From NCBI RefSeq assembly GCF_013407835.1, contig NZ_JACCBI010000001.1, positions 1,364,001 to 1,428,000 of the forward strand: a stretch of DNA of 64,000 nt, read 5' to 3'. This DNA comes from Agromyces atrinae. Lineage in GTDB: Bacteria > Actinomycetota > Actinomycetes > Actinomycetales > Microbacteriaceae. How positions within the stretch are numbered: position 1 is the stretch's first letter; each line of letters starts with the position of its first letter. Made by a program: the position numbers and the translations under genes. The notes beneath the pieces were generated by a model. It made no database searches, was not told the DNA's origin, and saw only the letters and a program-made list of their open reading frames with translations. Shown here in pieces: positions 15,198 through 23,210 of this stretch.

Positions 15198-16418
15198 TCA
15201 GGAGACCCCGAGTTGTCCGGAGAGGACCATGACGGCCGCGCCGCGCAAGACGATGTCCTGCCCGTGCGAGGTCATCCGGAGCGACAGGTCGCGGTTGAAG
15301 TCCGCCATCGTCCGCTGCCGGAGGGTCTCGATGGTGGCGTCGAGGAACGCGCCATCGAGAAGTTCTGGGGGGCCGCTCACGACGACGTCGGAGAGGTTGA
15401 GTGTGCCGACGACGGGAGCGAGCACGATGCCGAGGCGGCGCCCCGCTTCGCGGAGCACCTCGTCTCGTGCGCGGTCGGTGCCGACGGATGACGCGAGCCG
15501 ATCGATCTCCGAGGCCAGGCGCGGGGCCGCGAGCCATGCCTCGAGGCAGCCGTGTCGGCCGCACGCGCAGAGGGGGCCCTCGTCGGTGCCCACGACGACG
15601 TGGCCGATCTCACCCGCCGCGAATGCGCTGCCGACGACCGGGTGGCCCGCGATGATGAGGCCGGCACCGACACCGAGCCCGACGCGGACGAGCAACAGGT
15701 CGTTCGACGTGTGCTGCGCGGCGTGCTCGGCGAGCACGGCAGCATTGGCGTCGTTCGCGACGTGCACGGGCACGTGGAATCGGTCGGCGATGAGGCTCTG
15801 GAGGGGAAGGTCGGTCCACCCGAGGTTCGGTGCCGACAGCACGACACCGGCGCGGTCGACGACACCGGGTGAGCCCACGCCGATCCCGAGGACGGGGGCG
15901 GTCGCGGTCCCCAGCAGCTCGGCGACGAGGTCGACCACCTCGGCCACGAGCGCGTCGCCCGTCGTCGATCCCGTCGCGTGCTCGGCGCGCGCGAGGATGC
16001 CGTCGTCGAGATCGTGCACGGCGCCGCGCACGATACCCGTGTCGGACAGGTCGACGGAGATGACGTGGAAGGCGCCGCGGTCGACATCGAGGAGCGTCGC
16101 GGGCTTTCCCGGGCGCACGCCCTCGCGCTGTCCCCGGTCGACGACGAGGCGCTCGGTCATGAGCTCGGCGACGAGCTCGGAGACGGTGACGCGTGTGAGG
16201 CCCGTCTGGCGGGCGATGTCGGCGCGGCTGAGCGGACCGGCGCCGTAGAGGGTCTGCAGCACGAGCGCCCGGTTGTGCGTGCGCGCGTGTTCGGGGAGCA
16301 CCTTGCCCGACGGACGGAGGGCGCGACCTCGGGCGAAGAGCGAGGCGGCCGAACGCTCCGACGCGCCGAAACGCGGGGTCGCCGCGCCGGGCGAGCGGGG
16401 GGTCTCGGTGGCCGTCAT
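15198..16418 (-). CDS. ROK-family transcriptional repressor (NagC/XylR type)
   Basis: A 406-residue protein. An N-terminal winged HTH (about 48-105, NRALVLQTLYGAGPLSRADIARQTGLTRVTVSELVAELMTERLV) is joined to a ROK sugar-sensing domain with GEIGHVVVGTDEGPLCACGRHGCLEAW, containing the zinc motif. It heads the amino-sugar operon and most likely represses it until GlcNAc or GlcNAc-6-P binds. Its own start is preceded by an inverted repeat (16423-16441) that overlaps the -10 box, so autorepression is likely. The start ATG at 16418 lies 7 nt after TTTACT. Confidence 0.92.
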   Translation of the reverse strand: MTATETPRSPGAATPRFGASERSAASLFARGRALRPSGKVLPEHARTHNRALVLQTLYGAGPLSRADIARQTGLTRVTVSELVAELMTERLVVDRGQREGVRPGKPATLLDVDRGAFHVISVDLSDTGIVRGAVHDLDDGILARAEHATGSTTGDALVAEVVDLVAELLGTATAPVLGIGVGSPGVVDRAGVVLSAPNLGWTDLPLQSLIADRFHVPVHVANDANAAVLAEHAAQHTSNDLLLVRVGLGVGAGLIIAGHPVVGSAFAAGEIGHVVVGTDEGPLCACGRHGCLEAWLAAPRLASEIDRLASSVGTDRARDEVLREAGRRLGIVLAPVVGTLNLSDVVVSGPPELLDGAFLDATIETLRQRTMADFNRDLSLRMTSHGQDIVLRGAAVMVLSGQLGVS

Positions 16419-16422
16419 GTTT

Positions 16423-16441
16423 GTTAGTAAACCTTACGAAC
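16423..16441 (-). promoter_or_regulatory. Probable ROK operator overlapping the repressor promoter
   Basis: GTTAGTAA-ACC-TTACGAAC is an inverted repeat with one mismatch pair. On the minus strand TTGATC, a 17-nt spacer and TTTACT (complement of 16426-16431) form the promoter, and the -10 lies within the repeat. A related GTTAC-N6-GTAAC repeat lies upstream at about 16480-16495. Confidence 0.7.
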
Positions 16442-16547
16442 TAAATCGGATCAAGAGTTCTCCCGAGTTTGTTCGGAGTGTTACCTATTCGTAACCGGCG
16501 CGAATCACGGCGGGCGATCACGGGCCGATCCACGGCCCCGGGCACGA

Positions 16548-16581
16548 CGAAGGGCGACGGGGTCTCCCCCGCCGCCCTTCG
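16548..16581 (-). terminator. Terminator of the subtilase gene
   Basis: CGAAGGGCG (16548-16556) pairs with CGCCCTTCG (16573-16581), extended inward by CGGGG/CCCCG after one mismatch. It lies 10 nt beyond the stop codon at 16591. The rest of 16419-16590 holds the ROK promoter/operator region. Confidence 0.8.
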
Positions 16582-16590
16582 CTCGATCCG

Positions 16591-19500
16591 CTAGAAGATG
16601 ATCACGAGCAGCTTGCTCGGGCTCGTCGCCGACTGCACGTCATCCGTGCCGGCGAAGCTCGCCTTCACCTGGTAGAAGCCCGATCCCACCCTGGGGAGCG
16701 TGACCTTGGCCCGACCGTTCTGATCGAGCACGGCGTCGACCGACTTCTTGCCGACCGTGATCGTGACCTTCTCGCCCGCGACGTCGCCGGCCGTGGTCAC
16801 GTGGACCGTGGCCTTCACCGGGATGAACGACAGGCTCACCGGCGTGCTGAGCGAGAGCGAGAGCTTCGCCGAGTACACGACGACGACGGCCGCCGATGTC
16901 GCGCTGCCGGGAGGCAGACCCTCCTTCGTCGCCGTTACGACGACGGTGAGGCTCGCGCCTTCGTCAGCCGCGGTCACGACATAGGTCGGGGCGGTCGCAC
17001 CCTCGATGTCGACTCCGTCCCGCTGCCACTGGTACGTGAAGACGAGACCGTCCACGTCCCACGTGCCGGGCTCGGCCGTGAGCGTCTGACCCGCGGCGGG
17101 AGTGCCGCTGATCGTCGGCGGGGCCGTGTTGACGGGCGCATCGGGAGCGGGGGCATCGCCCGTCACGACGGAGACGACCGTCGATCGACCGGTCTCGCCG
17201 TAGTGCACGAGGCCGAGGTAGCTCGAGTCGGCCGCGAGGCCGGCCCACGATGCGGTGTACGCGACGGGCTCACCCTGCGCTCCGGCCAGGACGGCGGGGT
17301 CGACCGTGAAGCCGCCCTCACCCGCACCCGGCTGGACCGCGAAGGTGCGGAAGTCCCACGCCGTCGATCCGCTGTAGACGTCGACGTAAGCGACGTACGT
17401 CGCCGCCGGCGGGTTGGGGATGTCGACTCGCTCGTCCGCCGCCCCCGTGGCCGACTGCCACTGGGCGACAGCCGCCGTGCCGTCGGCGTTCAACTGGTAG
17501 ACCGACAGATCGAGGTCGGCGGTGTCGTCGATCGCGTCGAGGTCGAATCGAGCGAACTCGACGCCCTCGGGCACCTCGATAACGTACTCGAACGAGTCGC
17601 CCGGCACGCCCGATCCGCTGTGCTCGGTCTCTGCGCCGGTCGGGTCGGCCTGCAGCGTTCCGAGAGCGAGGCCCGAGGTCGCGAGCGGGATCTCCCCGTC
17701 GCCACCCGGCGTCACGGTCACCTCGACCGCGCCGTCGATGCCCGTGCCGGCGACCGACTCGGGAGCCACGATCGTGACGGGGCGCACCGCGATCGGGCTG
17801 TGCACCGTGGTCTCACCCGAGGTCCAGTCGAGCGAACCCGTCGCCCACTCGTCGAGCGGGGCGTCGGTGCGCGTGAACGTCACCGAGTACGAGGCGCTCT
17901 CGCCCTCGGCGAGCGTGATCTCGGCCGGCTCGACCGCGACGTCGATACCCGCGATGTCGACGGGCTGCGCCGTGAACGTGCCCGACTGCGTCGCCGTGAC
18001 CGTGCGCGTGATCGTCTCGGGGGCCGTGAGGTCTCCGATCGCGATCGAGGCGAGGTTGAGGTTCGAGGCGTCGATCGGCTCGGCACCGACGTCGTAGCCG
18101 ACGCCCTGGATGTACGACCACCAGTCCGACTCACCGTTCAGGTAGAGCAGGCCCGGTTCGAAGAACTTCGTCGGGTCGACATGGCCGGCACCCTGGGCGA
18201 ACGGGTCGGTGACCGTCGCGCCCTCTCCGTCGAGCGTGTCGTACGCCGTCGTCATCATGGCCGACTTGACCTCGGCGGGCGTCGCGTTCGGACGCTCCCC
18301 GAGATAGAGGGCCGCGAGACCCGCGATGTGAGGCGCAGCCATCGACGTTCCCGAGAGGAACTTGTACGTCCCCTCCGCACCCTCGGCGTTCGCGCCGGCG
18401 GCGAGGATCGAGACGCCGGGCGCCGCGATGTCGGGCTTCAGGATGTCGCTTCCGTCGGCGAGCACTGGACCGCGCGACGAGAAGCCGGCGACCTGCGGAA
18501 CCGGCGGGGTGTATCCCGTCACCGCGACGTCGTTGCCCGGGGTGAACGTGACCTTCGCACCCTCGGTTCCGGCGTACGCGTACGCGGTCTCCCAGTAGCG
18601 GTCCTCGAGGTGGACCGTCGGCACCGAGTGCTCGTCGGTGTCGATCGAGCCCGGCGTGCGGTTCACGAGCAGCATGCCGATGCCGCCGGCATCCGCGACC
18701 GTCTGCGACTTCGCGACGCGGTCGTACCCGCCGCGCTCGCACATGACGATCTTCCCGGCGACGAGCGCGGGGTCGAGCGATCCCGGGCCGCAGAGCAGGG
18801 GCGAGTCGCCCACGTCGTAGGTGGGGTTGGCGACGAGATCCGCTCGCACGAGGTCGCCCGAGACGGGCTCGGCCCCTTCTGAGCGGTCGACAGTGATCGA
18901 GGCGCCGGCGACGGCCGTGCCGTCGCCGAACGTGGCCGTGGCCTCGTAGCTCGGGATGGTCGACGCGGCGACCGTCGTGATCCACGGCGAGGCGTTGTCG
19001 AGCGTCGACGAGCCCGGGCCGTCGTTTCCGGCAGAGGCCGCGACGAACACACCGGCGATGGCCGCGTAGAGGAACGACTGGTCGGTCAGCGACACCGTGG
19101 TCGACGCCGCACCTCCGCCGATCGAGTAGTTGATGACGTCGACGCCGTCGGCGACGGCCTGGTCGATTCCGGCCAGCAGGTCGGACGTCGCGCATCCGTC
19201 ATCCGTCTGCACGGCGGGGTCGGGACCCGACCAGCAGACCTTGTACGCGGCGATCTTGGCTCCGGGCGCGACGCCCGAGATGAGCCCGTAGTCGACACCG
19301 GCGATCGAAGTGGGCACCTCGTGGTTGCCGGCGGCCGTGCTCGCGGTGTGCGAGCCGTGACCGTCGCCGTCGCGCGGCGACACGTACTCGCCGACGTCGG
19401 CCGAACCGAGTCGGTCGGCGCCGAAGCCGCTGACGTAGTAGCGCGCTCCGACGATCTTCGTGGAGCAGTCGTCGGCGGCGAACTGCTCGCCCTCGACGCA

Positions 19501-20253
19501 CACGCCGCGGAACTGGCCGCCGTCGGCCTTGTCGAAGACGATCTCGTCACCCTCGAGGTACGGCGTTCCCACGCCGGCATCCGTGCCGAGCGCGTCGCCG
19601 GCGAACGAGGCGTTCTCGGGCGCGATGCCCGTGTCGAGAACACCGACCACGACGCCCTCACCGGCGGATTCCGCACCGCCGACGGCGTCCCAGACACCAC
19701 CCTCGCCCGAGAGACCGAGGAACTCGGTCGACGGTACGGCGGTGGGCTGGAGGATCTCGTCGGGGACGACGGCGATGACGTCCCGCTGCTGCGACAGCTC
19801 GGTGGCCTGCGCGACGTCGAGGTCGGCGGCGAATCCGTTGAGCGTCAGCGTGTACGACTCGTCGACGGCGGCGCCCACGGTCTCGGCGACCTCGTGCTGG
19901 CGGTCTTCGAGGTACGAGGAGTAGTCCTGCACGGGGGCGCGGCGCGCGTCGAGCTGCTCGTCACCCTCGGGGGCCGTGGCCGAGAAGCCCTCGACCCCGC
20001 CCTGGTAGCCCGCGGCGGGCTCGTCGGCGAGCACGACGATGTATCGACCGTCGGTGAACTCGGTGTACGGCTGGGTGATCCCCGCGCCGATCAGCCCCGC
20101 TCCGGCAGGTTGTGCCTGCGCGGGCAGTGCGGCTCCGGCGAGTGCGGTGGCCGCCAGGACGGCGCCTCCCGCAGCGACGGCCAGAGCGCGAAAACCGCCG
20201 GGGTGTTCCCGGCGGCGTGGTGCGTGAGATCGTGTCTCGAAACGTGAGCGCAC
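16591..20253 (-). CDS. Secreted subtilisin-like (S8) serine protease with PA, Fn3-like and Ig-like domains
   Basis: The GTG at 20253, preceded by GGGGA, gives 1,220 residues; the open frame extends 42 codons further without a good RBS. A signal peptide (about 22-48, ending near AQA) is followed by an I9-type propeptide (about 69-170). The S8 catalytic domain carries D207 (GVLDTGI), H302 (GDGHGSHTAS), N410 (SAGNDGPG) and S637 (SGTSMAAP), with an inserted PA domain (about 450-570). Then come an Fn3-like region, a pre-peptidase-type beta-domain, an Ig-like domain with FTYQWQRDGVDI, and a C-terminal Ig-like repeat. It should degrade extracellular protein. It is monocistronic with its own terminator, and operator-like repeats lie upstream. 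Confidence 0.93.
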   Translation of the reverse strand: MRSRFETRSHAPRRREHPGGFRALAVAAGGAVLAATALAGAALPAQAQPAGAGLIGAGITQPYTEFTDGRYIVVLADEPAAGYQGGVEGFSATAPEGDEQLDARRAPVQDYSSYLEDRQHEVAETVGAAVDESYTLTLNGFAADLDVAQATELSQQRDVIAVVPDEILQPTAVPSTEFLGLSGEGGVWDAVGGAESAGEGVVVGVLDTGIAPENASFAGDALGTDAGVGTPYLEGDEIVFDKADGGQFRGVCVEGEQFAADDCSTKIVGARYYVSGFGADRLGSADVGEYVSPRDGDGHGSHTASTAAGNHEVPTSIAGVDYGLISGVAPGAKIAAYKVCWSGPDPAVQTDDGCATSDLLAGIDQAVADGVDVINYSIGGGAASTTVSLTDQSFLYAAIAGVFVAASAGNDGPGSSTLDNASPWITTVAASTIPSYEATATFGDGTAVAGASITVDRSEGAEPVSGDLVRADLVANPTYDVGDSPLLCGPGSLDPALVAGKIVMCERGGYDRVAKSQTVADAGGIGMLLVNRTPGSIDTDEHSVPTVHLEDRYWETAYAYAGTEGAKVTFTPGNDVAVTGYTPPVPQVAGFSSRGPVLADGSDILKPDIAAPGVSILAAGANAEGAEGTYKFLSGTSMAAPHIAGLAALYLGERPNATPAEVKSAMMTTAYDTLDGEGATVTDPFAQGAGHVDPTKFFEPGLLYLNGESDWWSYIQGVGYDVGAEPIDASNLNLASIAIGDLTAPETITRTVTATQSGTFTAQPVDIAGIDVAVEPAEITLAEGESASYSVTFTRTDAPLDEWATGSLDWTSGETTVHSPIAVRPVTIVAPESVAGTGIDGAVEVTVTPGGDGEIPLATSGLALGTLQADPTGAETEHSGSGVPGDSFEYVIEVPEGVEFARFDLDAIDDTADLDLSVYQLNADGTAAVAQWQSATGAADERVDIPNPPAATYVAYVDVYSGSTAWDFRTFAVQPGAGEGGFTVDPAVLAGAQGEPVAYTASWAGLAADSSYLGLVHYGETGRSTVVSVVTGDAPAPDAPVNTAPPTISGTPAAGQTLTAEPGTWDVDGLVFTYQWQRDGVDIEGATAPTYVVTAADEGASLTVVVTATKEGLPPGSATSAAVVVVYSAKLSLSLSTPVSLSFIPVKATVHVTTAGDVAGEKVTITVGKKSVDAVLDQNGRAKVTLPRVGSGFYQVKASFAGTDDVQSATSPSKLLVIIF

Positions 20254-20307
20254 AATATCCCCAATCCCAGTGAGAGTCGGATGTGACCCCCGTTCGCGGG
20301 CCACGCA

Positions 20308-20378
20308 TGAGATCGAAACTATCTCAGCACGCGCCCCTCGAACAGGGGGTAGTGCGCAGAATTTCTGCGTTCTGCGCA
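20308..20378 (-). promoter_or_regulatory. Two inverted repeats upstream of the subtilase gene
   Basis: TGAGAT-N7-ATCTCA (20308-20326) and TGCGCAGAA-N8-TTCTGCGCA (20353-20378) are perfect inverted repeats 55-125 bp upstream of the start. The first contains TAGTTT on the minus strand, a possible -10. They look like regulator-binding sites; the regulators are unknown. Confidence 0.4.
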
Positions 20379-20413
20379 ACGATCCGGCACCGCGGACCCT
20401 CGGGAACGACGAA

Positions 20414-20439
20414 GGGGCGGGTGCCGAAGCACCCGCCCC
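20414..20439 (-). terminator. Terminator of icd
   Basis: A perfect 11-bp stem GGGGCGGGTGC (20414-20424) with loop CGAA pairs with 20429-20439, 14 nt after the icd stop. Confidence 0.8.
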
Positions 20440-20453
20440 ATCGAGGGAGAGGA

Positions 20454-21671
20454 TCAGGCCGCGAGGCGCGCCTTGAGGTTCTCAGCCAGGGTCGCGAGGA
20501 ACTCCTCGGTCGTCTGGTACGCCTGCTCGGGGCCGACCAGGAGCGCGAGGTCCTTCGTCATCGCACCCGACTCGACGGTCGTGATGACGACGTCTTCGAG
20601 GGTGTTCGCGAAGTCGATGAGCTGCTGGTTGTCGTCGAGCTTGCCGCGGTGCGCGAGGCCGCGCGTCCAGGCGTAGATCGAGGCGATCGGGTTCGTCGAC
20701 GTCGGCTTGCCTGCCTGGTGCTGGCGGTAGTGACGCGTGACCGTGCCGTGGGCGGCCTCCGCCTCGACGACCTTGCCGTCGGGCGTCGCGAGCACGCTCG
20801 TCATGAGGCCGAGCGAGCCGAAGCCCTGCGCGACGGTGTCGGACTGCACGTCGCCGTCGTAGTTCTTGCAGGCCCAGACGTAGCCGCCCTCCCACTTGAG
20901 CGACGCCGCGACCATGTCGTCAATGAGGCGGTGCTCGTAGGTGAGGCCGGCAGCGGCGAACTTCTCGGCGAACTCGGCCTCGAAGACCTCCTGGAAGAGG
21001 TCCTTGAAGCGACCGTCGTAGGCCTTGAGGATCGTGTTCTTCGTCGAGAGGTACACGGGGTAGTTGCGGTTCAGGCCGTAGTTGAGCGATGCGCGGGCGA
21101 AGTCGCGGATCGACTCGTCGAGGTTGTACATGCCCATCGCGACGCCGGAGCCCGGCGACTGGAAGACCTCGAACTGCTGCGGCTCGGAGCCGTCCTTCGG
21201 GGTGAACGTCATCGTGAGCGTGCCTTCGCCCTCGAAACGGAAGTCGGTCGCGCGGTACTGGTCGCCGAACGCGTGGCGGCCGACGATGATCGGCTTGTTC
21301 CAGCCGGGCACGAGGCGCGGGATGTTCGAGATGATGATCGGCTCGCGGAAGATGACACCGCCGAGGATGTTGCGGATCGTGCCGTTCGGCGAGCGCCACA
21401 TCTTCTTGAGACCGAACTCCTCGACGCGCGCCTCGTCGGGCGTGATCGTCGCGCACTTGACGCCGACGCCGTGCTTCTGGATCGCGTGCGCGGCGTCGAT
21501 CGTGATCTGGTCGTCCGTCTCGTCGCGCTTCTGGATCGAGAGGTCGTAGTACTCGAGGTTCACGTCGAGGTAGGGGTGGATGAGCGAGTCCTTGATCGAC
21601 TGCCAGATGATGCGCGTCATCTCGTCGCCGTCGAGCTCGACGACGGTTCCTTCAACCTTGATCTTCGACAA
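20454..21671 (-). CDS. icd: NADP-dependent isocitrate dehydrogenase, homodimeric eukaryote-like type
   Basis: A 405-residue TCA-cycle enzyme making 2-oxoglutarate, CO2 and [17 protein letters not shown] near the N-terminus, [31 protein letters not shown] and [15 protein letters not shown] identify the subfamily found in eukaryotes and many actinobacteria rather than the E. coli type. The length fits. It is divergent from the GNAT gene. The upstream palindrome TCTCGATATCGAGA (21766-21779) also occurs twice before sucC. Confidence 0.97.
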   Translation of the reverse strand: MSKIKVEGTVVELDGDEMTRIIWQSIKDSLIHPYLDVNLEYYDLSIQKRDETDDQITIDAAHAIQKHGVGVKCATITPDEARVEEFGLKKMWRSPNGTIRNILGGVIFREPIIISNIPRLVPGWNKPIIVGRHAFGDQYRATDFRFEGEGTLTMTFTPKDGSEPQQFEVFQSPGSGVAMGMYNLDESIRDFARASLNYGLNRNYPVYLSTKNTILKAYDGRFKDLFQEVFEAEFAEKFAAAGLTYEHRLIDDMVAASLKWEGGYVWACKNYDGDVQSDTVAQGFGSLGLMTSVLATPDGKVVEAEAAHGTVTRHYRQHQAGKPTSTNPIASIYAWTRGLAHRGKLDDNQQLIDFANTLEDVVITTVESGAMTKDLALLVGPEQAYQTTEEFLATLAENLKARLAA

Positions 21672-21765
21672 GGGGATATCTCCTCGGGGTCGGTGGGCAC
21701 GGCGCGCGTCAGCGCGTGCAGGGCGCGAAAAGCACCGAGTCCGAGCTTACCGCGTCGGGCAGATA

Positions 21766-21779
21766 TCTCGATATCGAGA
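21766..21779 (-). promoter_or_regulatory. Palindromic operator-like site upstream of icd
   Basis: The perfect 14-bp palindrome TCTCGATATCGAGA lies 95 bp upstream of icd. On the minus strand TAAGCT (a possible icd -10) lies about 17 nt downstream of the palindrome edge, so the site would cover the -35 region. Two near-identical copies precede sucC. Confidence 0.6.
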
Positions 21780-21863
21780 CAATTCCAGGCCCCGCGACGA
21801 GCGGATGACGCGGGCGCGCCTGTCCCCGGAAATGCCGTCTACCGAGTGTTCGTCAGAACGGGT

Positions 21864-21869
21864 TAGCCT
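21864..21869 (+). promoter_or_regulatory. -10 box of the GNAT gene
   Basis: TAGCCT is followed by exactly 6 nt and the ATG at 21876. GGAGG overlaps this gap but is too close to the ATG for normal use. Confidence 0.5.
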
Positions 21870-21875
21870 GGAGGC

Positions 21876-22328
21876 ATGGGTGAGCTGAGACTTGAGGAAC
21901 TGTCCGCGACGAACATCGTGGCCGCGAACAACCTGTCGCTGAAGCCCGGCCAGGAACAGTTCATCGCGCCGGTGACCTACTCGGCCGAAGCGTCGGTCGT
22001 GAACCCCCTCACGTCGTGGCAGCGCATCGTCGTGCAGGACGACAAGGTCGTCGGCTTCATCCACGGCAACTTCGATCCCGACAACGAGCACGAAGAGTTC
22101 CGGGCGTGCATCTGGCGCATCAACGTCGACGCCGACGCGCAGGGTCAGGGCGTCGGCCGCTTCGCGACCCAGGCCCTCGCCGAAGAGGCGAAGCGCCGTG
22201 GCCTCGACCGCATCACCGTCCTCTGGGAGCCCGACGAGTCCGGCCCCGGCGAGTTCTTCCACCGCATCGGCTTCCGCGACATCGGCGAGACGGCCTACGG
22301 CGACATCATCGGGGCGCTCGAACTCTGA
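21876..22328 (+). CDS. GNAT-family N-acetyltransferase
   Basis: A 150-residue GCN5-related acetyltransferase. The acetyl-CoA-binding motif A is IWRINVDADAQGQGVGRFATQALAEEAKRRG (R/Q-x-x-G-x-G/A), followed by GEFFHRIGFRDIGE. Similarity in layout is to polyamine/PaiA-BltD-like enzymes, but the substrate is not determinable. The next gene, an alkyltransferase-like protein, overlaps its stop codon, so the two are probably co-translated. Confidence 0.88.
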   Translation: MGELRLEELSATNIVAANNLSLKPGQEQFIAPVTYSAEASVVNPLTSWQRIVVQDDKVVGFIHGNFDPDNEHEEFRACIWRINVDADAQGQGVGRFATQALAEEAKRRGLDRITVLWEPDESGPGEFFHRIGFRDIGETAYGDIIGALEL

Positions 22329-22657
22329 GCACTCCGACGTTCGATCGCGGCTTCGTCGAGCACGTTCTCGAGGTCGTCGACTCCATCCCGCCCGGCCGCG
22401 TGATGACCTATGGCGATGTGGCCGCGGCACTCGGTTCGCGCGCCGCGCGCGGTGTCGGCCAGGTCATGGCGTACTACGGTTCGTCATCTCCGTGGTGGCG
22501 CGTGCTGCGCGCCGGCGGACACCCTCCGCGCGGACTCGCCGCGCGCGCCTTCGCCTACTACGAGCACGAGGGCACGCCCCTCATCGTCACGACGACCGAC
22601 GAGGGCTACCGCGTCGACTACGCCCGCTGCCGGTGGAGCCCCTCCGCGTCGTCCTGA
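22325..22657 (+). CDS. Alkyltransferase-like (ATL) DNA-damage-binding protein, apparent CTG start
   Basis: About 110 residues of the MGMT-fold DNA-binding family: VEHVLEVVDSIPPGRVMTYGDVAAALG and RGVGQVMAYY. In place of the alkyl-acceptor PCHRV motif it has PWWRV, so it cannot accept an alkyl group and belongs to the ATL class that binds O6-alkylguanine and hands it to excision repair. No ATG, GTG or TTG lies in frame between the preceding gene's interior and residue 26; a CTG at 22325 overlaps the GNAT TGA (CTGA). The other options are an internal GTG at 22399, which would remove the conserved N-terminus, or a start far inside the GNAT gene. Confidence 0.8.
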   Translation: MSTPTFDRGFVEHVLEVVDSIPPGRVMTYGDVAAALGSRAARGVGQVMAYYGSSSPWWRVLRAGGHPPRGLAARAFAYYEHEGTPLIVTTTDEGYRVDYARCRWSPSASS

Positions 22658-22679
22658 GCACGCGTCATCCGCTTCGCCC

Positions 22680-23156
22680 TCACTCCCCCGCGTACGCCGC
22701 GTCGAGGTCGGCGATGACGATCTTCCGCATACGGAGCATCGCCTGCATCACGCGACCGGCGGCCGCACGATCGGGGTCGGCGAGATAGCGGTCGAGCGCT
22801 TCCGGCACGATCTGCCACGACAGACCGAAGCGGTCCTTCAGCCACCCGCACTGCGACTCCTCGCCGCCGTCGGCGAGGAGCGCGTTCCAGTAGTGGTCGA
22901 CCTCGTCCTGCGTCTCGACGGGCACCATGAACGAGACGGCCTCGGTGAAGGGGAACTGCGGGCCGCCGTTGATGCCGACGAACCGCTGCCCGGCGAGCTC
23001 GAAGGTGACGCTCACGACCTGTCCTGCGAGCGGCGTGCCCTCGGGATACGTCGCACGGTCGATCACGCGACTGTCGGGGAACACGCTCGCGTAGAACTCC
23101 GCGGCGGTAGCCGCGTCACCGTCGAACCAGAGCGAGGGGATGATCGTGATGTCCAT
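22680..23156 (-). CDS. PhnB-like VOC-superfamily protein (PF06983 type)
   Basis: A 158-residue protein with paired beta-alpha-beta modules of the glyoxalase/VOC fold. IPSLWFDGDAATAAEFYASVFPDS at the N-terminus and ESQCGWLKDRFGLSWQIVPEAL are hallmarks of the '3-demethylubiquinone-9 3-methyltransferase'-named family, whose members mostly lack proven activity. It is monocistronic; TAGACC lies 6 nt before the ATG (complement of 23163-23168). The reaction is unknown. Confidence 0.87.
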   Translation of the reverse strand: MDITIIPSLWFDGDAATAAEFYASVFPDSRVIDRATYPEGTPLAGQVVSVTFELAGQRFVGINGGPQFPFTEAVSFMVPVETQDEVDHYWNALLADGGEESQCGWLKDRFGLSWQIVPEALDRYLADPDRAAAGRVMQAMLRMRKIVIADLDAAYAGE

Positions 23157-23210
23157 GCGACAGGTCTACTCCGCGCACCCTGCGGTGGCTAGCCCTCACG
23201 TGACATCCGC

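Noticed and set aside
15133..15564. N-terminal extension of the sugar-binding lipoprotein
   Set aside because: Upstream codons overlap the ROK regulator and would bury the lipoprotein signal peptide inside the protein.
12754..16248. A 1,164-codon open frame on the plus strand opposite the sugar-transport operon
   Set aside because: It is antisense to five well-identified genes, has an Arg/Glu/Asp-biased composition typical of the complement of GC-rich codons, and shows no domain. The same applies to the long antisense frames opposite pcrA, the subtilase, the APC permease, the ABC exporter and ldh/ABC-F.
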